A stretch of DNA of 64,000 bases from contig NC_067130.1 in NCBI RefSeq assembly GCF_021347895.1, forward strand, positions 27,797,817 through 27,861,816. Reading direction: 5' to 3'. The stretch is from Acanthochromis polyacanthus (lineage: Eukaryota > Chordata > Actinopteri > Pomacentridae). Shown piece by piece: positions 1-11,560 of this stretch. The position numbers were made by a program, and so were the translations under genes. The notes under the pieces were generated by a model. It ran no database searches. It worked only from the letters and a program-made list of their open reading frames with translations, and was not told where the DNA came from. Positions within the stretch are counted from its first letter, which is position 1; the number at the start of each line of letters is the position of its first letter.

Positions 1-247
1 ACGCCCTTTGACTTTGGAAAAAGATTTTAATAACTTTGGATCATTAAGGCCTCCTGTATATACTGGCCGAATTTGAGGTGAATTGGAGTTTCCCCCAAGG
101 AGGAGTTCGCTCTAGAAAAAAATGAAAAATGGGCAAAATCTGACATTCAACGCAAAATAGCTCACTTCCTGTTGGGTTTGGAATGTGGCTGTCACTGACT
201 TTTTTGTTCAGCTTGATGTGCTGCATATGTGTACCAAATTTGGTTGA
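1..247. other. possible dispersed fish repeat, unidentified
   Basis: No coding potential is visible. The wording of this stretch (a phrase near 228-246 meaning 'tgtaccaaatttggttg', and the Tc1-like and MITE material nearby) resembles dispersed repeats common in teleosts, but I cannot name the family. It runs directly into the MITE that starts at 250. Confidence 0.3.
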
Positions 248-249
248 TA

Positions 250-334
250 CACCCCCTGTCAAAAGTTGTAGTACAGGTTCTACTTTATTTGTTATTTGAA
301 TGAGAAAGTGTCCTAAAACTTTTGACAGGGGGTG
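250..334. mobile_element. 85-bp MITE with Tc1/mariner-like ends and TA target duplication
   Basis: Two arms form an inverted repeat: CACCCCCTGTCAAAAGTT at 250-267 and its exact reverse complement ending at 334. Outside this 18-bp match the arms continue with one mismatch for several more bases. Each end is bounded by a TA dinucleotide (248-249 and 335-336), the target duplication used by Tc1/mariner transposases. The interior of about 40 bp is AT-rich and non-coding. It is a non-autonomous element moved in trans. It adjoins a TA/CA microsatellite, so insertion into an existing TA run is likely. Confidence 0.75.

Positions 335-376
<42 letters not shown>
335..376. repeat. (TA)n(CA)n microsatellite
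   Basis: A run of TA dinucleotides of about 25 bp passes directly into CA dinucleotides of about 16 bp, starting at the right end of the MITE. Confidence 0.9.
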
Positions 377-2639
377 TCAACCCTGACAGTGCTGTAGTAG
401 TATGACAGTTAATTCTCCATCATTTGACTATTTATCAGCATTTTCCATTTATTTCTATACTTTGTGGGCAACAGTTTTGATCAGCTGATTTATGTACAGT
501 GGCAAACTGATTTGATACCTGAAAAAATAATTTGTTGAACCATTTACAAACATCACAGATCGCCTGTATAGCCTGATTAATGGCAATCCTGTCATAATTA
601 AACTATGTAGCATTCTAAAGGCTGCCCTGTCATAATTAAATTATTGGAGTTTGTACACAAACTCATGGATGCATCAGAGAACATTCTGACAAACCGATGT
701 GTTTCAGTAAGTTCATGTACAAACTGGAAACTGTACATCTACAGCAGCATTACTATGACACTACAACCTGCCGTTGTGCAGCTTGGAGTCATTTTACAGG
801 GTTTGGCAGAGTTGGGGAGCTGGTATGCGCGAGCTGCAGCAAGCACTGGAGGGGTAGGTTGAAAGAGGTAGGGACTTCATAGATTTGCAGTTTTTTGGAA
901 GCAAAGGGTTACATTGAAGACATTTTAAAGCAGAAAATGAGTATCATCATGAAAGTAGACTAACAGTTTGAAATACTGTTGAATTCTGTGCATGACTTGT
1001 GCATTATACTGTCAAATAGACAGAAGAGACTGAAATCTGTAAGAAGCCTTTATATTGGCGATGACAACAACATCATGTACTGCTTTTTTAAGACGGAGCT
1101 GAGTTGACAGCTTTGTTAAAGTGCTGATGACTGAGCTCAGCGGTTGGAGTTTTATGGAAGCTGGTGAGCTGTTCTCACATACCTGGTTTGTGCTCATATC
1201 TGGATGTAAACAGCGACTGACAGTTCAAGCTGCAACCCAACTCGAGGACGTACAGTAGCCTGAACCCCCCCGTGATGCTCTGTGTGGAGGTCAGGGCCGC
1301 CGAGGTGCAGTTTTAATGGCTCCCCTACATACCAGCGGTGCAGCGGGAGTCAAGCAGTCCTCTCAGTGTGGCAGCTGGCACCTAAATTAGCCAGCACTTT
1401 AAACGAACTAATCACAGCTGGCTATTTATAGCTGGGCCACAGTGCAGGATTAGTTAACAGCTGAAAGCAGCTTCCATTAATAACCTACAATATGGCAGAT
1501 TTTCATCAACGTGTACTGGACAGTACGGATTTCATGACAGTGGATATTAAAAGTGAAAAAAAAACTGATCTGAAGCATCATCATAAACACAACTGCATGA
1601 TATTCCTTCGAGATAAAGGCAGAAAATATCACAGATGAGTGCTGCTGTAATTATTAATGCAAAACTTTAGGATTTATTTATAATTAAATTATAATTAAAT
1701 TTATACTCTACAGCGAGTTCAGTTTTATTTGTGAGATCTTTAACAACATACACTTATGGTTTAAATTATGAGCCATCCATGCAGACATTTAACAGATAAT
1801 TTCCTAAAATTATGTCTAATATTAACATCATTTGTAAAATGTCAGCCTTCCTTCTGTGCTGCTACAATTTGCACTTCAGCAATAAACTTTTAATATCTAT
1901 CGTTAAGCTTGAAATGTCTTATTGGTAACTTTTTGAAAGTGCCTTTTGTAGACTTTTGTAGAGAGTGGTCTCTTTATAGACTTTCTGGAACGTCTTTTTT
2001 TGTAAATTTGCTGTACTTTTTGCAAGGTTTTTATTGACTTTTTGTTTTACACACATTTTATGGCTTCAATGCCTTCCATATTTCATTGTATTGCTCTCTT
2101 GCACTATATTATGACACTAAAGCTGCTAATTCTAAAAAAATAAATAAAGATAATAAAAATAAATAAAATAAAGATAATAAAAGACCCCTATGTTGGTTTG
2201 TTTTTAAGCTTCTACATTGTTGTATAGCAAATACATCTTCAAGAAAACGTAGCAAAGTTAAACTATTAGCTTTCGAATCCCATCTGGCTTGAAAGTCTGA
2301 ATAAATCAGCATTAAGCTGCTCTAAATTAACTCCAATAAACCAAACTTGTGGCTCTTTAAGGGTAAATTGAGCTGCAACACTCTTATAATCTGTGTAAGT
2401 AATTTCATTATGCTATAAAGCAAATAAGTCTGGACCTTAGAGAGAAGCTTGTAGAGGAACATCTCAAGTGGGACGGTTACAGAGCCATTTCCACGTCCCT
2501 GTAACAAAGTATAAAGAGACATGTGGTCACAAGTATGAGATATATGAGACTTTGGAGACAAAAATTATAAGAAATGTCTGCAAGAACTTCTATATCTCTG
2601 CTACAATGACATTTGAGGAATTGTCCTCTTCTGGACTTG
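377..2639. other. gene-free stretch
   Basis: Only short, low-quality open frames are present, with no recognisable domain or splice structure. Composition is AT-rich apart from the 1240-1500 block listed separately. I see nothing else that can be named. Confidence 0.6.
1370..1500. promoter_or_regulatory. candidate conserved noncoding block
   Basis: A non-repetitive segment, less AT-rich than its surroundings, carries several homeodomain-type cores (TTAGCC, CTAATCA near 1410, GATTAGTTAAC near 1450) and E-box-like CAGCTG sites near 1419 and 1460. The resemblance to a vertebrate developmental enhancer is by composition and motif clustering only; conservation is not tested. Confidence 0.3.
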
Positions 2640-3075
2640 AAGTTTAAAGGAACATTGTGTTGTGAGGAGTCTTCATTGTGATGGGCTTTGACATCATGTC
2701 CAAAGAAAACTCCACTGGTCACACAGAAGTACATCAAAACCAGACAAACATTTGGAAATCTGTCCTCTGCTCTGATTAGAGAAAGCTAGAGGTGTTCTGG
2801 CTCACGGATGTTGCTTCTGTTTGCTTTTGTCGCCCTTCAGTCTTCAAAATACAGCTCTTACAGTTAAACATGGTGGTGGAAGCATTATGCTGTGAGATTG
2901 TTTTGCTGCCACAGGCACAAGAAACCATGTTCAGGTGCAGATTATTTTGACATTTAGGAGGATAATGTAAAGAAATCTGCTGCCAGTATGACTTAAAGTT
3001 ACTGCTGAGATGCCACAAGGAAAATAGGCAGCTTTCCAATGTAGGAATTCAGGGCCAGCATGAGGTGGCACAATC
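2640..3075 (+). pseudogene. decayed Tc1-like transposase relic
   Basis: Translated on the plus strand, 2860-2892 reads TVKHGGGSIML followed by an in-frame stop, and then DCFAATGT. This matches the well-known Tc1-family transposase motif VKHGGGSVMVWGCFAA. Upstream, at about 2730-2775, a segment reading 'acatcaaaaccagac...tgtcctctgctctgattag' corresponds to the preceding part of such genes. Stops and frameshifts make it non-functional. Neither terminal inverted repeat could be placed, so the limits are approximate. Confidence 0.65.
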
Positions 3076-6000
3076 AGGAATGATTTCAGGAATGATCTGC
3101 ACTTTAAGACTTTCTGTTCCCATTGTAGTGTAGGATCAACCACAACATCAACACAATATGTGACAAAATGAATGAAACTCTAATTCTATGAATAAGTAGG
3201 AAATAGACCAATGGAGGGTTTGTTATTTTAGCCAATATGGTAAATTTTAGGTTGTTGAGAATGATGTTAGTCAACAAAGACAACGAAAAACCAGCAACGT
3301 CAATCACTGTCAAGCTCGACACAGTATTTTTTTTTCAGGGACGCTTAGAGGTACCAACCCCGGAGTACCTCCTTATTTCTACCTCAGAAAAGGCTCTACA
3401 TGTGGTTCTACAATGGACGTTCTTGCAGTTGGAACACAAGTTTTGGCCCATTTCAAAATTACTCACAAGTTCCTGCAGTGGAAAACACCTAAACCCTCAT
3501 CCGTACACGTGGCAAAACCTACTTCATCCGTACATTTGGGGTCCAGTTGGACCCCAGTAGCATTTCATCTGTTTCACATTTCTGTACCTGTCCATACCCT
3601 CTCAATGTATATTTTCCTAAAATGAGTCGTCTATAGATACAAATGTCAAAGAAACAATTAAATTACTATTGATGATTACTGATGTGTATTGCTTACAACG
3701 TTAGCGTAAGAACTCCTGAATTGAAATAAAACACAATGCAACTGAAGCAGTCATCACAAGAGCAACAAAAAACAAACATACATAAAAGATGCACGGTCCA
3801 ACTGGAGTCTGGCTGGGGTCTGCATGTACCCCAAATAATTTTTATTTATGTGTACACCACAACTCTAGTTGGAATCAAATATGCTTTGGTGTATGTGATG
3901 GCAACTAGGTGGGTAACACCTACCTAATGGGACTGAAAAATCCAACTTGCAGATAAAAAACAAAATACAACAAGTTTTATACCCCTGGGGTCCACATGGG
4001 TTAAAAACCAAATGCACATATCCAAATTCATCCAAAAGTTTTTGAAGAACAACAAAGTCTAAAGTGACTCTAATGAAGTAGATCTCAGTCCAATCTGTGG
4101 CTGGAGCTCAAGGTTAAAGTCTTCTATCGAAATTTGGATTAGATGGAACATTTCGCCAAGAAGGAGCGGGCTATGATTCCAAAAGAGACAAGTGTCTTCT
4201 GGTTAGGAACTATAGTGAGACATTGCTGTCAGTTGTGAGTCTGGAAAGTTACACATCAATTGAAAGAATATCAATTTCGAACTTGTCATTTGGGTTTTTT
4301 CTCATTTTAGCCCAGTATGTAAGTAAAATATCTTTATCAAACTTTGTGGAGAGTCTGTTTTGGAAGAAATTATACCATAGATTCTGATCATTTGAAAGGA
4401 AAGCCTAAAAGTTGTGTTTGGTTTCATAAAAGGGCGAATAATTCTGGCCTTAGACCTCTAAGATCTGAATGTCGGCTTAGAGGGCACCTTAGGTTTTAGC
4501 AGGTCAGCATTTTTTTTTGTTTTGTTTTGTTTTTTGGGGTGATCTGACACCCGAGTGGTTCAGGCCCATAAAACACCAGGGCAAATGCCTTTAAACAGTA
4601 CAAGTTTACTTCAATTTCCATCTGGAATGACTTTTACTGCATACCACTCTCCTTATTTTCTATCTCTCTGCAATCTATGTGGTTAAAACCAAAATTGTTA
4701 AAAATGTGGCAAAAAAGTGTTTTCTTTCTTCTTTCTAAACCTATTTATTGTTATTTTAAAGTCGCCAAACCATAGCAAACAAGTATGTGAGTATAAATAC
4801 AGCTATTGTGACCACTGGTTATAGTAGTTTTTACCTGGGAGGCTCAAGCCAGTCAAGCTGCCTACAAGTCAAAATTCAGGGCATATTTTATCCCCCTACA
4901 CAGCAGCCATATGTTAGCTAATCCTATAATTGGTACCTTGGTTCATTTTTTTTTCATTTGTTATGTTTACTAACGTTTTCAGTGTAGCTGAAACAGATAT
5001 TTAACTATCAGTGACATGCAGAATAATTTGTATTTACAGTAAAGCTGACGGCATAGATGCAGATAAAGTCATCCAACCCCAGTTTTTCTCCTTTTGCGTT
5101 GCTCTAAATCAGAATAAATTATTATAAACAACGTCTCTCATCATGATTCGGGTATTTTGAAGGGAAATAAGCAGTAACTGTAATTTAAATGACTACACAT
5201 CCCTGCAGAACACGCACAAATGACAATAAAGCCGCAAGGATTAAATTTTAGAATCAGTCATGAAATACAACACTGCGGCAGATGACACCAGTTGGGGAAC
5301 TGCTACAGTGCGTCTTTTTTTGGACGAATCCATATTTGTAAGCCCCCTTTAGTCTCGGCACCAAGCATTTCAGTGACGGAGCTGTTTGCCGAGTTCAGGT
5401 GCACAGAAAATCCAGGCAATTCCACTAAGTGTGATTATCCTGGGAAAGGGAAGAGACTGTGGCTATGCGTGTTGGAGTGGTCTAGAGCTCCATCCCACCT
5501 AATCCTCTTTTAATTAGGGTGAGAGAAAATGCGGGACCCCTCCTGGATTAGTCACAGCACATTGACAAAGCACCAAGCTGGGACCAGTGCACAGGACTGG
5601 TGGCCAGTGTGGCCAGTTAGGTACAGCCAGGAGCCTCTCAAGTGTGAAAAAATACCATCCACATGTCCCTGCGGCTACCTGGAGTTCGGCCTCCCTGCAT
5701 CTGAAACCAAAGCGCCTTTTGGTCTCTGGTGAGCCGGGGGGATAAGTTACAGAATATGACTCGCTCATTTCCAGTCCTCCCCCCATTTTCACTCTCACTT
5801 GATAGGCGACTGTATCTGCGGTCACACTTGCTCCCTATTATCCACCCTTTTTGCTAATCCTACAGGGTACTTTGTCCTCCTCGTTATCTTTCCTCATCCC
5901 CAGCTATCTTTCTTCATGCTCTATCTGCCCATTTCTTCGTCCTCCTCTTTTCTTGGCCAATAATGGAGCTTCAGCCTCATGCTGATGGGGATTGAGGTGA

Positions 6001-7574
6001 ACAAAAGAATCAATTAAGAGCCAAATAGCCTGTGCCGCCTCCACAGATCTTTGAAAATGTTCAGATAAGGGCAGACACAGGGCGGTTTAATGTATTACAG
6101 TACAAAGTAATATAATCAGTGCTGTAGATTACAAGGCATTACGGTGATTCAGGCTAGTAGCACACGTAAAAACTGAGTGTTTTAAGTGTTTTATGAGGAA
6201 TCGAGTGGATTAAAATAGAGGCATTATGAAATAGTAGATGTATAAAAGAGTGATAATCTCTAAAAAGACAACAAGTGGCATAATTAATAATAGCTGTAAA
6301 TGTGAAATTTTATGTCACTGAGAATTATATTTTCAACAGAATAAAAGAAAAGTGGATGCAAGCTGTAGATTTTTGGTAAGTGATTGGATGAGTGACCACT
6401 AGGGGTCATTGAGGTGGTTCCACTGAGTTTCCCTGCTTTATTGTGTCACTATCAGCAGACATCCACACTGAGCAAAGAGTAAACTGAACTAATCTGAAGA
6501 AAAACTGCTTTGATTTACATGTTCATAATAAGGAAAACAGTTGTATAGCTTCTATAATAGAGTCTGAGGAGTCAAAAAACACAACCTATCCTACAGGAAA
6601 CAGTTTGTTTTATATACAGCACAGAATAATTCTTGTGGGTTTCATTCTGCAGTGATTCCACTAATATTTGGACATTTATGTAGTTTTTGCTGTGGTTTAC
6701 AAAAATACCGATAAACAAGTGATGCTAGATGCATCGTTTCTTGCAGTCAAACTGTGAATTCATCATTTCCCCATGAATAATAATTTCACCGTGAGCCCGT
6801 TTCCTGCTGTTCATATACCCAGCTTCAGTGTTTCGGAGTTCAGCAGTGAGATTCTACATATTGTCAACATCAACTCGGTCTCGCCAGATATTTTTTGAAT
6901 CCACAGAAATGAGCGACTTTGATCGATCAGTGTGAAATTACATCCAGGTGTTGAGATGATCATTCATTCATGGAAAAATCCAGCAAATCCTGCGTTACTG
7001 CAACTGTTGTCAGTCAGTAAATGCAATTTTGAAAATATAATGAAATGAAACAAGCTTTATTTCTTTCCAAAATCTGATCAGCATTAACGGAGACACTGTG
7101 TGTGACGTACAGAATATATTTTATGTCTAATCACATATGAGACAAATTATCATAATAATTAAAAAGGATATTGTAGAACAAACCAGCTATCTAACTGAAT
7201 CATGTACATTTACTCATGTTTTTTATAGGGTACTTTCCTAATTATTTATTAGACATTATTAATAGAGAAATCTGCATTGTCAGACTAATGCCCATCCAAG
7301 AGAACGAAAGAAAAAAAACAATGTTTTAACAAACTTACAAAGCACTCGTCTTTCAAAACTAAATTTTAAAATGATCCCAGTTATGATCCATTTTGAAATC
7401 CATGGGGAAGTAGCTTTATTTCCAATATCAATCAGTAAAACAGAAACATGTCTCAGTAGATATTTCAAACCATTTCCATATAGAACGCAACAACCTGATG
7501 TAAACTGAGGAGATGGTTCCAGCATTGTCTCCAAACATCTGAAAACCTGCATGATATGATTAAGGTGAATCACA
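3076..7574. other. gene-free stretch
   Basis: No gene recognised. A near-perfect palindrome (GGGGTCCA at 3538-3545 and TGGACCCC at 3548-3555) lies in a segment with no other identifiable structure. The rest is mainly AT-rich unique sequence. The block at 5380-5760 is listed separately, and 5960-6060 has a similar unique character. Confidence 0.6.
5380..5760. promoter_or_regulatory. candidate conserved noncoding block
   Basis: A unique, higher-GC block contains paired homeodomain cores around 5500-5520 (CCTAATCC and TTTTAATTAGGG), bounded on both sides by AT-rich sequence. Short frames across it on both strands lack any recognisable protein. Role as an enhancer is inferred from composition and motif content. 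Confidence 0.3.
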
Positions 7575-8588
7575 CACTGATGAGCCACAACATTAAAGAT
7601 ACTGACAGGTGAAGTGAACAACACTGATCCATCTCATGACACTTGCTAAGGGATGAAATATATCAGGAAGGAAGCAGCTCTTGAAGTTACGGACACTGTA
7701 GAGATCTAAGCAAAATGTGGATTGTTTTTAGTGTGTATTGGTTGGTACTCACCAACACTGGTTGTGAGTGTAGACTGAGAAGAAAGGCTGAATGCTGTGG
7801 TTTGATCTCACAGAAGAGTGACTGTAGCACAAATTGTTGAAAACCTTAATTCTGGTTTTGACAGAAAAGTAGTCTCCATGCTGACTCCAGTCCACCAAGA
7901 AAGGCATCTGTAATGGGAACATGAGCATGAAAATTGGACGATAGAGCAGTGGAAGAAGGTGGGTTGGTTTAATGTTTGGATTGTCAAGTGCAGGTACATT
8001 GCTTACCTGTAGAAGAGATGGCTGCAGGATGCTCTGTGGTGCTGGCAGTGATGCTCTGGGCAATGTTCTGCCGGAATATCTTGGATCCTACATTTATGTC
8101 AATTACATCTACCTAAACAGTCCAATTTGCAGACCACAATCACCTCTTCATGGCAGCCCTATTCTCTGATAGCAGTGGTCTGTTTCAGCATGATGCTGCT
8201 CTCTGCCACACTGAAGAAAAGGTTCAAGAATGGTTTGAGGAACACAAGCAAGATTTCAAGGTGTTGACTTAGATGGATAGATTAGACCTTTGATCTTGCA
8301 GCGGGGAAATTTATGGTGTAACAGCAGCAAATAGAAAAACAGTACAAAGAAAAAGAGCAGACTTGGCCTTCAGATGCCCCAAATCTCAACCTGATCAAAC
8401 ATCTTCTATCCTAGCAATGTCCAGAACTTACAGGATTTGGTGTTTGTTGCCTGATACCACAGGGTACCTTCAAAGTACATGTCAAATTCAAGTTTAGGTC
8501 ACTGGTTAGAGATTTTTTGGAAGCAGAAGTGGGCTATACAGAATATTAGGCAGGTTTTTAATTTTTTTTTTTTAATGTTTTGGCTAGT
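7575..8588 (+). mobile_element. dead Tc1/mariner-like transposon
   Basis: The ends are imperfect inverted repeats: 7582-7597 and 8571-8586 pair at 14 of 16 positions. The internal frame at 8168-8269 reads DSSGLFQHDAALCHTEEKVQ and continues as EWFEEHKQDFKVLT before a stop. This is the transposase segment around the second catalytic Asp (QHDA, Asp retained). The following WP-x-x-P-NLNLIKH segment resumes near 8367 after about 95 bp of inserted or scrambled sequence. In active relatives it ends in an acidic residue, here replaced by Lys. The length of about 1 kb fits the family, but stops, the insertion and the lost catalytic residue show it is inactive. Confidence 0.75.
8168..8269 (+). pseudogene. 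transposase catalytic-segment fragment (Tc1-like)
   Basis: Thirty-four codons preserve the FQHDA...CHT...VQEWFEEH pattern of the DDE/D transposase core, with the catalytic Asp at the ninth codon. A TAG stop at 8270-8272 ends the frame just before the expected continuation. It is part of the element at 7575-8588. Confidence 0.75.
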
Positions 8589-8632
8589 CTATTTATTTAT
8601 ATAGCTGAAGAGAAGGGGACCAATCACACAAC

Positions 8633-8669
8633 CCTGTGGGACTCCTGTGGGACTCCTGTGGGACTCCTG
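8633..8669. repeat. short tandem repeat, 11-bp unit
   Basis: The unit CCTGTGGGACT is present three times in a row and is followed by a partial fourth copy. Confidence 0.85.
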
Positions 8670-9084
8670 TTTTACTCATTCCTAACTGTATGACATGTTT
8701 GATTTTTGTCATCAAAGTTCAGTCTTGGAAACTCTCATGAACAAGAGTATGATCGTTAAAATGTATTTCTACATCACATTGTGACACTTGTAAACTGAGA
8801 ATTTAGTGTGCTGTGTAAACAGAAGTTAGCTCTCTAAAGGACAGGCCTCAACCAAACAGTAATGGAAGTATAGATGTACAAGTACAGATGCTTCCATAGC
8901 TGTTGTGCCACATTTTTTCCACCACTGTCAGAGTGGGGTCAACTCCTCACTTTTACCCCAAATAAGACAAAAAAATGGTTAGGTAGCTGTTGCACATCAT
9001 CAGATTAAACAGCCTGGTTATAACTTCCCCACAAGACATGGCAGACGGTAATCACATCAAACCTTACTTTTCTGATTTGTGAAT

Positions 9085-9318
9085 TACAATTGCCCGAATA
9101 GCAATTTCTGGGCTGCGGATATTCGGTCCCGATTAATGGCGAATATCAGAATATGCGGATCGGTTAGGTTCGTATCGTAACGTCTAGAGGGCAGACGAAT
9201 TGACAACTCGTATACCGATCGTGCAATATTTGGATCTTAAAATGAATATATAAATATTCGGATAACACCGTCACGACCGAATATTCGGATATCCGGATAT
9301 TCAGGTTCAGCCCTCTAG
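9085..9318. repeat. palindrome-rich MITE-like segment
   Basis: The segment is dense in self-complementary words (CCGAATATTCGG-type around 9278-9290, ATATCCGGATAT around 9289-9300). It carries CTAGAGGGC at 9183-9191 and its reverse complement GCCCTCTAG at 9310-9318. Such CGAATATTCG-rich termini are typical of small hAT-type non-autonomous elements in fish. I could not find a convincing 8-bp target duplication, so the class and limits are uncertain. Confidence 0.4.
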
Positions 9319-9480
9319 TAGATGCTTTTATCCAAAGCGACGTGCATCTGAGAGTAGATATAACACGAGCAGGGATCTAGTCCAGAGAAAGTAAACAATC
9401 TGGATAAGTGCTATAAAACAACCTCAGGTGTGATGACAGGACCTTGGTGTCTACAGGAAGTACAGGAGGAAAGAGTACAT
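9319..9480. repeat. dispersed fish repeat fragment
   Basis: The phrase GATGCTTTTATCCAAAGCGA at 9321-9340 is one I recognise as the core of a dispersed repeat abundant in ray-finned fish genomes. I cannot name the family, and only this core is secure. It directly abuts the palindromic segment ending at 9318. Confidence 0.4.
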
Positions 9481-10084
9481 TTTTTATTTTTTTGCTTTTT
9501 GCAGTCTGTCAAGTGCAAAGGTGTTCAACTCTTTACCTTGAGTCGATGCACCTACTGAGAAAAAAAGAACTTCCCAGAGGAGTGTAATGTTCACTTCAGA
9601 CACCTTTTACGACACTCTAAGTAGATAACTCTGACTATCACTGTACATTATCATCAGACGGGATCATTAAAGCAGAAGCAGAACCAGACTGAGGCGGCTG
9701 CTGTTGAAGTGGACAAACTTCAGTGGACTCTTCCTGCCTTGGAGTCTGAAACACTGGGTGGCAGTGTGTCCCTCTGAACAAAAAAACATTTCACCTTCTG
9801 TCTCCAGCAGAGGATCTCCTTCTGTAAGAGCCACTGAGGTTTGACCAGGCTGAGGCTTAATAGGAGTAAAACATCCTGCAAATGACTAAATCACTTGATC
9901 TGAGCCACTGTGCATGACTTTCCCTCCTTTATGGGTAAGAAATATGCATCAAAATTAAACAAAAATGCTCACAGAGTTGCTTTATTGCTGCACCGTCTGG
10001 ATTATTAATGTTTAACTCATTTTGTGTAAATAACTAGTTCTCATAAACGCCTGTGCATTCTCATGTTTAACCCTGAAAGACACA
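9481..10084. other. gene-free stretch
   Basis: Unique sequence with no recognised gene, repeat or clustered motif. Confidence 0.5.
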
Positions 10085-10440
10085 TTTAATATTCCTTTTT
10101 TCCTTTAGTTCTGTTTGCCGACAGTTGGTTTGGCATTAGCAGCAAACTAAAAATGTTAACATTTTGTACAGACAGCATGGAGACAAATTTACAAAGCAGC
10201 CTAAATCTCTGCAAGACTCGCTCACTTCAACTTGTTTCATCCAGTGATCTCTTCCATATAAGCAGCGCGTTACACTCTGAGCCCCACCGGATTTATCAAG
10301 TCTGCACGAAAGAGCAAGTAGGGTCAATTATAAAATCACACTATATGCTTTCTCTTATCTCTCTTGGTGCACGGCATCAAAATCAATTTATATTATTACA
10401 CGTAATACCAGATTATCCTGGAAAAGTCTGCGAATAAGCC
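10085..10440. promoter_or_regulatory. candidate conserved noncoding block
   Basis: A balanced-composition, non-repetitive block contains many TAAT/ATTA-type cores, especially 10325-10420 (GTCAATTATAAAATC, TTATTACACGTAATA, a partial palindrome, then AGATTATCC). It is embedded in AT-rich sequence. Both-strand short frames look incidental. The regulatory role is inferred. Confidence 0.35.
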
Positions 10441-10639
10441 TAAAAAACCCCCCATACGAGATTCTGCTCCAAAAAAAAGTTGAAGATGGAGGTCACGGGG
10501 GTCACGGCAAAGATAAGCTGAGAACTTGTAAATCCCGTCAATCTGTTTTCAAATTACCGCAGTAACAGCATGCGAGGTGTTGTTGCCGTGTATTATGGTA
10601 ATGTAATAGCAGAGGCAGGCCTTGGTCTGCAGCTCCTGT

Positions 10640-11560
10640 TTGTTCGCAGGTACTCGCGCTCCCTGCGTTTGGCATTCTGCTCCACTTCTCCCACCGAAAA
10701 TGAGTTCTCCCTCTCCCCTCTAAACTTACAGAAGGATGCGGCGCCCACACAGCTGTTCTCCCCTGAGCTGGCGTACATAAAACATAAAAGGCGAGCCTAT
10801 ATGAAAAATGCACAGAGCACTGGAATATAATGTGCTTGATACCCTGCTGCTGTCGGGCAGGAGAGAGATAAAGAGAGAGGCCTGCCCTGGATAGATTCCT
10901 TTTTCTGCAGAAATTCGTTTGACTGCAGGCTTGGATGGATGCCTGTGCAAACATTTACTCACCGCGCTCAATCCATGGATCACATTACAAAGATTGATTG
11001 TTCACTTGCCTCTCACCCTCCACTGTTTCATTGGCCAATATGAAATCAAATGGGATTTTTTAGAAAGAGGAAGAACCTGAGGGGTAGAGTTGTTATGCAC
11101 AGAATAAGCGACTGCGCTCCAACAACCTGTGTGTGTGTTTTCCAGCAAATTCCTCCCATTGTTCTTGTGTATCCTGAGATGAATTGAGATGCTCCAGTGC
11201 CAGGCGGTGAAAACAAATCAAAATCATTGTTACAGTTGAAAGAGTGGCACGTTTCCCCCTCTTTTTTCTTCCTCGTGTTGCCGTGTAAATTAGCCGAGCC
11301 AAGGCAATTAATGTGCGACACGCAGGTGCCTCTTTGCTACCTACCTACCGACTGCTGTGTAATTGCAAAGTTCACAAGAAGTGAAATTAAACGAGGGAAA
11401 CACCGGATTGCGCGCTCTTCTGTGGAGAATTTGTAGACCAATTAAAGCTCGCTAGGTTTGTGCACAGACACTGCAATCCCACGGACGTGCCAAACCTCGG
11501 CTCGTAATCATCATTTTCGAGCAATTGCCAAATATTTACTCAGTTGTTTTTAGGGGCCTC
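10640..11560. promoter_or_regulatory. cluster of candidate noncoding regulatory blocks
   Basis: Unique sequence free of repeats. Sub-blocks at 11025-11045 (CATTGGCCAATATG, a CCAAT-type palindrome) and 11285-11320 (TAAATTAGCC, GGCAATTAATG) stand out. So does 11435-11560 (GACCAATTAAAGC, TCGTAATCATCATTTTCG). These combine homeodomain-like cores in a way typical of developmental enhancers. No coding frame has a recognisable product. Confidence 0.3.
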
